Under the pieces are notes generated by a model. That model was not told the origin of the DNA. It searched no databases and saw nothing but the letters and a program-made list of their open reading frames with translations. Below, in pieces: positions 32,296 through 38,195 of a DNA stretch of 38,195 nucleotides. Source of the stretch: Candidatus Latescibacterota bacterium. Lineage in GTDB: Bacteria; Latescibacterota; UBA2968; UBA8231. Position 1 is the stretch's first letter; each line of letters opens with the position of its first letter. The position numbers and the translations under genes were made by a program. The DNA lies in NCBI GenBank assembly GCA_003529325.1, contig DPVW01000056.1, positions 3,958 to 42,152 of the forward strand, given 5' to 3'.

Positions 32296-33507
32296 ATGAA
32301 TCGAACCGACACCGATCGTACTCGTATTGACGTACTCGACCTGATCGCTGCCCTGATCGCGGGACGCCGCCTCATTATTGGTGGCACACTCGCCGTCTGT
32401 ATCGCCGCTGCGGGGTTGAGCCTCGTCCTCGAGGAAGAGTACCAGGCCGTCGTGCAGTTGTTGCCGCCAAAAGAGCAAAAACAGGGCTTTGGTTTCGCCG
32501 ACCTGCTCTCTGAGCTGCCAATCCCGTCCCTGCGCCTGGGCGAAAAGGGCACGCCAGCCGATATCTTCGTCGCCATTCTCCAGAGTCCAACTCTGCGCCA
32601 GCAAATGGTCTCGTACTTCTCCCTGATGGAGAAGTACGAGACAGACAGTTTGGAGGATGCCATCGACGCTCTGGCAAACCACACCGAAATCGGCAAGAGC
32701 GAGCAGGGCACGATCATGATCTCCGTGCTGGCCCGTGATCCGCAGTTGGCTGCGAACATGGCCAACCAATACGTGCTCTATCTCGATTCGACCAATATCC
32801 GCCTATCCCAGGAAACTGCGGGCGCCCGGTTCAAGTTTATCTCTCGACTCGAAGCACAGGAGGAGTCGAAACTGGAGACTGAACTGGGACGGCTGCAGAG
32901 CTTCCAGGAGGAACACAACGCCATTTCCATCGAAGATCAGGCGCGCGCCACAATTCGTGCCGCTTCGGAGATGCAGAGTGCCGCCATGGAGCTGGTCATC
33001 AAGCGTCGCAGCCTTCTGCTCTCCGGATTTTCAGCCATCCACCCGGATGTCTTGCGTCTGGAGAAGGAACTGCTGATGCGCCAGGAGGCACTGGTCTTCA
33101 TCCGTGATGGTTCCGAAGCACAACTGTCCCCACATTCCGCCACGGGTCAGGCTTTGTTGGAGGGATTGTTTCTGGATGAGAATCTGTTTCTGCCCCTGCG
33201 CCGGATCCCGGAGGTGGCGCACAGTTATCAGAACATCGAGAAAGACGTACTCGTGCAAGCGGCCCTCATGAAGATGCTGCTCGAGCAGAAGGCGGAAGCA
33301 CTCATCGAGAAGGACAACGCAACCTCCACGATTCAGGTCCTCGACGTGGCACGGGCACCGGAAAAGCCGGCACGACCCCGGCGCTTGCTGATGGTCTTTA
33401 TCGCCGGCGTGCTGAGTCTGTTCAGCTCCATCGTCTATGTGCTGGGTTCGGTGTACGTCGGCGCTCTACGTGACCGCTGGCAGGCCGAATTCGCCGGCCG
33501 TAATTAG
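32296..33507 (+). CDS. Wzz/chain-length determinant-like inner-membrane protein
   Basis: A 403-residue polysaccharide co-polymerase. One membrane helix near residues 20-42 (LIIGGTLAVCIAAAGLSLVL), a long periplasmic region with coiled-coil heptads (RFKFISRLEAQEESKLETEL), then a proline-rich RAPEKPARPRR before the second helix (MVFIAGVLSLFSSIVYVLGS). That is the Wzz/GumC topology without a cytoplasmic kinase domain. It controls polymer length or couples to the exporter encoded five bases upstream. No Wzy, Wzx or glycosyltransferases appear here. ATG 32296 is chosen by topology. Confidence 0.86.
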   Translation: MNRTDTDRTRIDVLDLIAALIAGRRLIIGGTLAVCIAAAGLSLVLEEEYQAVVQLLPPKEQKQGFGFADLLSELPIPSLRLGEKGTPADIFVAILQSPTLRQQMVSYFSLMEKYETDSLEDAIDALANHTEIGKSEQGTIMISVLARDPQLAANMANQYVLYLDSTNIRLSQETAGARFKFISRLEAQEESKLETELGRLQSFQEEHNAISIEDQARATIRAASEMQSAAMELVIKRRSLLLSGFSAIHPDVLRLEKELLMRQEALVFIRDGSEAQLSPHSATGQALLEGLFLDENLFLPLRRIPEVAHSYQNIEKDVLVQAALMKMLLEQKAEALIEKDNATSTIQVLDVARAPEKPARPRRLLMVFIAGVLSLFSSIVYVLGSVYVGALRDRWQAEFAGRN

Positions 33508-33519
33508 CGGGGTGGTTCC

Positions 33520-33963
33520 ATGACCCAACTGACGGTCCGCGTCCTGCGTGGCACAACAAACGAGCTACCTGCATACGAAACTGCGGCGAGCGCCGGACTC
33601 GATCTGCGCGCTCACCTCGACACGGCGATCACCCTGGCTCCCGGGGCCCGGGCCCTGGTCCCGACCGGTCTGCGTCTCGAAATCCCCGCCGGGTATGAAG
33701 GCCAGGTTCGGCCACGCAGTGGCCTTGCCCTCAAGCAGGGCCTCACGGTGCTCAATGCCCCGGGCACGATCGACGCCGACTATCGCGGCGACGTAGGAGT
33801 CATTCTCGTCAACCTGTCAGATGAGGAGCAGAGCATCGAACATGGCGACCGCATCGCGCAACTGCTCTTCGCACCAGTAACACAGGCCCGGTGGGAAGAG
33901 GTGGGAGAGCTTGATGAATCCGACCGCGGTACCGGCGGTTTCGGCTCCACGGGGAAAAGCTGA
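33520..33963 (+). CDS. dut: deoxyuridine 5'-triphosphate nucleotidohydrolase
   Basis: A 147-residue trimeric dUTPase that turns dUTP to dUMP and keeps uracil out of DNA. All five motifs are present: [49 protein letters not shown] and the C-terminal P-loop-like [15 protein letters not shown] 33520 follows GGGGTGG. It sits oddly inside a surface-polysaccharide/outer-membrane gene run; its last 50 bases overlap the start of the TonB-receptor gene in another frame. Confidence 0.96.
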   Translation: MTQLTVRVLRGTTNELPAYETAASAGLDLRAHLDTAITLAPGARALVPTGLRLEIPAGYEGQVRPRSGLALKQGLTVLNAPGTIDADYRGDVGVILVNLSDEEQSIEHGDRIAQLLFAPVTQARWEEVGELDESDRGTGGFGSTGKS

Positions 33964-36238
33964 GCAGCTAAAGCTGAACCGGCTGCGGCACCGGTTCCTG
34001 TGGTGGCTGATGTGGGTTGTCGGACTCTGGCTGAGTCTGGCAACGATGGCCGAAGCGGCCAATATCTCCGGTTACATCCACGATGCCAGTAACGGCGAGT
34101 CTCTACCCTTCGTCACCATTTATTTGAAGGGCGAGAGCCGCGGCAGTATCACCAACGAAGCCGGCTATTACGTAATTCCCGACGTGCCTGCCGGCACCCA
34201 CGAGATGGTCGTATCGTACATCGGCTTCGCCACCTTCACACGTGATGTAGTTCTCATCGACACCGACGTCGTCATCGATGTCCGACTGTCGCTGCAAGCC
34301 ATCGAGCTGCGGGCCACCGTGATCGAAGCAGATGCCACGGACGTCGTCGACTTCGACCCCAGCCCAAGCCGCATCTCCCTGCGTCCGGCGGAACTGAAGG
34401 CAGCGCCCGCCGCCATCGAAGCGGATCCGATTCGAACCATACAGACCCTGCCCGGTGTCGCCTCTCTGTCTGACTTTTCGGTAGGCCTCTACGTTCGTGG
34501 GGGCACACCGGACCAGAACCTGGTCCTGCTCGATGGCTCCGATGTCTACAACGCCTCCCACCTGTTCGGCCTGTTCAGCACCTTCCCCGCCGATGCGACA
34601 AAAAGCACGGAGTTGCTCAAGGGCGGTTATCCTGCCCGGCATGGGGGCCGCTTGTCGTCGGTGCTCAACGTCATCACCGACGAGGGCAACAAGGAGCGCC
34701 TGGAGGGTACTGGTGGTGCCAGCTTCCTCGCCTCCCGCCTGACCCTGCAGGGGCCGGTGGCTCGCGGCTCCTGGTTGGTGGCGGGCCGACGCACGCATCT
34801 GGACCCACTCATCGCCGCCGCCAGTGGCTCGAACGACCTGGGTTACTACTTCTATGATCTGCAGGGAAAGACACATCAGGTGCTGTCACATGATGACCAG
34901 CTGACGATCGCGGCGTATACCGGACTGGACGCGTTGAATTTGGGCGTCGATGACATCGACTTTGAGCTGGAGTGGGGCAACCGCACCATCAGCAGCAAGT
35001 GGACTCACGTATTCGCCAGCAATCTGTTCGGCAACTTCCTGTTTACCGGCAGCCGCTTCAAGGCGCAGACCTTGTTCAAGGCTGAGGACACAACTCTCGA
35101 GGAGACGAATCGGCTCACCGATCTGTCTCTCAAGGGCGACATCAACTGGCTCCCCACACCGGACCACAGTCTGGAACTTGGTTATCTCGTCAAGCGCATG
35201 TCCATGGAATATGACTTCGGCGAGAAGGAACAGAACTGGGTCAACATCGACACTGAAGGTTTCCATAACGCCCTCTATTTCCAGGACAACTGGTCGCTAT
35301 CGCAACGTCTCAGAATTCAACCGGGTCTGCGCTTCAACCACTTCTCCAATGGTGGGTATACCGGTCTCTCACCCCGGCTGGCCATTCGTTATCAACTGGG
35401 GCTCAACACCTATCTGAAAGCCGCGTCCGGTGTCTACCACCAGTATATCTTCCGCCTGGCTCGTGAATTCCAGGGCATCTCGCTGTTGTCCAATGTCTGG
35501 GCCCTGGCCGATTCCACGGCTGATCCGAGTCGCTCCATACACTATGTGGCCGGTGTCGAGACCAAGCTGGCCCAGATGGACGTCGACGTCGAGGTGTACT
35601 ACAAAGACTATGTCGGTTTGTACGAGTTGAACTATGACGAGCAGGAATCGATCGAGATTGGCGACATCCTCCGCCGCGGAGACGGCCAGGCCTACGGCTT
35701 TGACATACTGTTGCGCAAGCGGGCGGGACGGCAGACGGGCTGGATTGCCTTGAACACGGGACTCACGGAACGAACCATCGATGGACTCAATCTCGATGCC
35801 CAGGACCAACCGCAAACCTATCGCTCCAAGTTCGATCGACGGATTACGCTGCACATCATTCACTCCTGGCGTCTCGGCAAACGCTGGACGATCAATTCAC
35901 GCTTCACTCGTGCCAGCGGCCAACCGTACACGCAGGTCTTTGGTTCCGGTGAAGTCGAACTACCCTCCGGTCTAAGCTGGGCCTTCCAGGAAAAGGGCGA
36001 GTTGAATGGCGTACGCCTACCACACTATCAGCGACTCGACACCTCGTTGGCCCGCAGATTCCTCTTCGTCAGCTGGGAGATGAAGGTATACCTGCAGGTC
36101 GTCAACATGAGAAACCACAAGAACGTGTTCAATTATTATTGGACCGATGGCAAGGCGCGGAAGCGAAAACCGGGTACTCGCAAGGCACTTTCCATGCTGC
36201 CCTTCCTGCCAAGTATCGGCATCGACTTCTCCTTCTGA
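33914..36238 (+). CDS. TonB-dependent receptor with carboxypeptidase-regulatory-like N-terminal domain
   Basis: A 774-residue outer-membrane transporter. After a long signal/anchor region ([20 protein letters not shown]) comes a CarboxypepD_reg-like beta-sandwich ([40 protein letters not shown]), then the plug ([57 protein letters not shown]), and a barrel ending in aromatic [11 protein letters not shown]. This is the SusC/FecA-like type common in the FCB group; a TonB box is not obvious. ATG 33914, after GGAGAG, lies inside the end of dut. Cargo unknown. Confidence 0.88.
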   Translation: MNPTAVPAVSAPRGKAEQLKLNRLRHRFLWWLMWVVGLWLSLATMAEAANISGYIHDASNGESLPFVTIYLKGESRGSITNEAGYYVIPDVPAGTHEMVVSYIGFATFTRDVVLIDTDVVIDVRLSLQAIELRATVIEADATDVVDFDPSPSRISLRPAELKAAPAAIEADPIRTIQTLPGVASLSDFSVGLYVRGGTPDQNLVLLDGSDVYNASHLFGLFSTFPADATKSTELLKGGYPARHGGRLSSVLNVITDEGNKERLEGTGGASFLASRLTLQGPVARGSWLVAGRRTHLDPLIAAASGSNDLGYYFYDLQGKTHQVLSHDDQLTIAAYTGLDALNLGVDDIDFELEWGNRTISSKWTHVFASNLFGNFLFTGSRFKAQTLFKAEDTTLEETNRLTDLSLKGDINWLPTPDHSLELGYLVKRMSMEYDFGEKEQNWVNIDTEGFHNALYFQDNWSLSQRLRIQPGLRFNHFSNGGYTGLSPRLAIRYQLGLNTYLKAASGVYHQYIFRLAREFQGISLLSNVWALADSTADPSRSIHYVAGVETKLAQMDVDVEVYYKDYVGLYELNYDEQESIEIGDILRRGDGQAYGFDILLRKRAGRQTGWIALNTGLTERTIDGLNLDAQDQPQTYRSKFDRRITLHIIHSWRLGKRWTINSRFTRASGQPYTQVFGSGEVELPSGLSWAFQEKGELNGVRLPHYQRLDTSLARRFLFVSWEMKVYLQVVNMRNHKNVFNYYWTDGKARKRKPGTRKALSMLPFLPSIGIDFSF

Positions 36239-36245
36239 GGCGGCT

Positions 36246-37343
36246 GTGAAGAGATCACGACACACGCTCGCCATTGCCGGCCATGTCTCAATCCTGCTTC
36301 TGCTCATCCTGCTGCACGGGGCCTGCAGCAAACCGAGTGAGGTGGAGGACCGGCCACAAACTCTGTATGTGGAAGCCTTTCTCTCTCCGGGGGTCGATGC
36401 CGAGATCCGCTTGCAGGAGACGATCCCCCCCGAACGGTATTACGAGGGGCTCACCATTCCCGTCTCCAACGCACACGTCACCCTCCGTGCCGATGATCAC
36501 AGCGTAACTCTGTCGGAGCAAGGCAGTGAGGCAGGGACCTACAACGTGTCGCACAACATCATGCCCATCGAAGAGGGTCAGACCTACCACCTGACCGCGA
36601 CCCATGGCGAGCGCCAACTTCGTGCCCACACCACCGTGCCTCTGCGAGCCAAGGTGACCCGCGTCGATGGCGACACCCTCGGTTACCTGCAGAGATATGC
36701 TGACGCATTTGGTGACCTGCTGCATCCGGGGCAGTTCTTCTGGGACCGCAGTCCCAGCGCCGCCGGTTATGTCATCATCGTCGAGGCGGAGTGGGTCTCC
36801 ACCCTAGGCGCGGAAGCCGAACCACTGACGGCCGATCTCGACAGCGTCATCGCCAGACGCCAACGTCTCGATGGTTTGGTCAGCGAAGACTCCCTCGTCG
36901 TTCTCGATCGACGTATCGGCGAACTGGAAGCGTATTTTGCGCGCCACATCTCCCTCGAAGGCCCGGACGGGCGCACCGCGCAGTGGTTGCGAGACCGCGA
37001 TCAACAGGACTGGGATCAGATCGCGGAAGAAGCCGATAGTCGCGGCGAGTTCTGGCGTCACCAACGGGACGAACTCTATTGGGGACGCGTCGTCGACTAT
37101 TGGATTCCCGCCGATAGCTTGCGCTCCGATTTCTGGTGGTTTGGTGTGCGCTTTACCGGCGACTACCGTATCACCTTGCAGGCGGCAGACACCAACTACT
37201 TCGATTATTACACAACCGCTTTCAACGGCCAGTCCGGCGCCGATGGTGACAGCGGACCCATCTTTCACGTCGACGGTGGCCTCGGTGTCTTCGGCAGCTA
37301 CAGTGCCGAAAGTTTCACCCTCTTCGCCCGTCGCCAGGACTAA
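36246..37343 (+). CDS. DUF4249-like lipoprotein, partner of the TonB receptor
   Basis: A 365-residue exported protein. The N-terminus has a hydrophobic stretch ending LLHGACSKPSE, a plausible though non-ideal lipobox (His at -3). Body features such as LYVEAFLSPGVDAEIRLQET, VSNAHVTLRADD, EEGQTYHLTAT and the Ig-like strands recall DUF4249 proteins, which in Bacteroidota lie next to TonB-dependent receptors of this same type. A charged central helix region (RRIGELEAYFARH) is additional. GTG 36246 starts eight bases after the receptor stop. Likely a surface-exposed or periplasmic-face partner; ligand unknown. Confidence 0.62.
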   Translation: MKRSRHTLAIAGHVSILLLLILLHGACSKPSEVEDRPQTLYVEAFLSPGVDAEIRLQETIPPERYYEGLTIPVSNAHVTLRADDHSVTLSEQGSEAGTYNVSHNIMPIEEGQTYHLTATHGERQLRAHTTVPLRAKVTRVDGDTLGYLQRYADAFGDLLHPGQFFWDRSPSAAGYVIIVEAEWVSTLGAEAEPLTADLDSVIARRQRLDGLVSEDSLVVLDRRIGELEAYFARHISLEGPDGRTAQWLRDRDQQDWDQIAEEADSRGEFWRHQRDELYWGRVVDYWIPADSLRSDFWWFGVRFTGDYRITLQAADTNYFDYYTTAFNGQSGADGDSGPIFHVDGGLGVFGSYSAESFTLFARRQD

Positions 37344-37412
37344 AGATCGTAACAAGAAGTGAAGTCGGTGGATGGCGTCGTTCCTTAACCCCTGAAGAAG
37401 AGGATTGGACCA

Positions 37413-38192
37413 ATGCGCGTCATGACCTGTAACGTGCGCACATCGCTGGCAAAAGACGGCGACGATCACTGGGCTCGGCGACGCGATTTCTGTCTCAACG
37501 TGATTCGTGCCCAGTCGGCGGATCTGCTCGGATTCCAGGAACTACAGCGTGATCAGTACGATGATCTGCGCCTGGGACTGCCCGAATACACGGCGTGGGG
37601 TATGGTGGACGAACCGCACACGACCAGCCCGGTAAACGCCATCCTATTTCGCACGGGTCGTTTCAGCCTGTTGTCGCAAGGCGGGTTCTGGTTGTCAGAG
37701 ACTCCCCACGTCACTGGATCGAGCTCATGGGACAGCGCCTGCGTACGACTCGCCAACTGGGTACGCCTGCGTGATCGTGAGACAGGAGTCGATTTCCGCT
37801 ACGTCAACACCCACCTCGATCATGTGGGTCAGACGGCACGCGAAGAACAGGCGCGACTCATCGTCGAGGATGCCGCCGCATACCCCGCCCGCTACCCGCA
37901 GTTGCTGACGGGTGACATGAACTGTGATGGTGCGAATGCCGCGTTGGAGCGGTTCCGCCAGGGCGGCTGGAAGGACACTCATGCCGCCCTGCACGGCGAC
38001 ACAAATCCTGACACATTTCACGGGTTCCGAGGTGCCGACGACGATGGTTCATCAGGAAAGATCGATTGGATATTCGCCCGCGGCCCCGTGACACCAACGG
38101 CATCGCAGATCATCCGCGAAGAGCAGAACGGCCACTACATGAGCGATCACGACTTCGTCTGGGCAGATGTGAAGTTGAACACCGCGGAATAA
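37413..38192 (+). CDS. endonuclease/exonuclease/phosphatase family protein
   Basis: A 259-residue EEP-fold protein. Seen: RVMTCNVRTS (Asn), LLGFQELQRDQ (catalytic Glu) near 43-53, YVNTHLDHVG (His) near 128-137, LLTGDMNCDGAN (DxN) near 167-178, KIDWIFARG near 220-228 and MSDHDFVWADV (final DH) near 243-253. All active-site residues are present. It has no signal peptide. Members cut nucleic acids or phospho-sugars/inositides, so substrate is open; many similar short proteins occur in sugar-using soil and marine bacteria. ATG 37413 follows GAGGA. It ends three bases before the window edge. Confidence 0.88.
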   Translation: MRVMTCNVRTSLAKDGDDHWARRRDFCLNVIRAQSADLLGFQELQRDQYDDLRLGLPEYTAWGMVDEPHTTSPVNAILFRTGRFSLLSQGGFWLSETPHVTGSSSWDSACVRLANWVRLRDRETGVDFRYVNTHLDHVGQTAREEQARLIVEDAAAYPARYPQLLTGDMNCDGANAALERFRQGGWKDTHAALHGDTNPDTFHGFRGADDDGSSGKIDWIFARGPVTPTASQIIREEQNGHYMSDHDFVWADVKLNTAE

Positions 38193-38195
38193 CGA

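Noticed and set aside
34103..34876. 257-codon minus-strand frame opposite the TonB receptor
   Set aside because: It lies within the plug domain coding region of the receptor and has no ribosome site or recognisable motif.

Overview
The window is GC-rich (third codon positions mostly G or C), gene-dense bacterial DNA with many GTG and TTG starts and many 1-4 base gene overlaps. A TonB-dependent receptor with a carboxypeptidase-regulatory N-terminal domain, paired with a DUF4249-like lipoprotein, together with several Gfo/Idh/MocA oxidoreductases and creatininase-family hydrolases, suggests a Gram-negative of the FCB superphylum (a Latescibacterota- or Gemmatimonadota-like lineage). This is inference; there is no rRNA or universal marker here to place it. 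I saw no tRNA, rRNA, CRISPR array or insertion sequence.

Region 1 (1-8.8 kb) is catabolic. A glutamine-synthetase-family ligase on the minus strand faces a plus-strand cluster: Gfo/Idh/MocA dehydrogenase, a broken fructose-1,6-bisphosphatase, two different creatininase-family hydrolases, an iron-containing dehydrogenase very like hydroxyacid-oxoacid transhydrogenase, and a mannonate-dehydratase-like TIM barrel. A second Gfo/Idh/MocA gene converges on it. The set looks like a route for a sugar acid or sugar amide, substrate unknown.

Region 2 (8.8-13 kb) holds murB, an orphan glycolate-oxidase iron-sulfur subunit (glcF) coupled to an exported DUF362-like protein, and an RraA-like gene.

Region 3 (13-16 kb) is the oddest part. 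On the minus strand a small helix-turn-helix gene is followed by two ABC-transporter genes, each of which has lost its centre but kept its N-terminal PH-like region and its C-terminal ATPase tail, and then by an apparently intact DUF1854 gene. That layout matches the transporter/DUF1854 set known from cyanophycin loci. Upstream lies about 0.9 kb with tandem minus-strand terminators and no confident gene.

Region 4 (16-26 kb): an APS reductase (cysH type) converges with murD and an M42 aminopeptidase. A plus-strand run then carries modABC, a LecA-like small protein, an APH-fold protein, an FNR-type reductase and a membrane-anchored GT2, ending against a convergent RluA-family pseudouridine synthase that carries Gly where the catalytic Asp is usually found.

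Region 5 (26-38 kb): argC, with two ARG-box-like sites over its promoter, and a TatD nuclease; then ugd, rmlB, a Wza-like exporter and a Wzz-like protein (nucleotide sugar supply plus polysaccharide export), dut, the TonB receptor, its lipoprotein partner, and an endonuclease/exonuclease/phosphatase-family protein.
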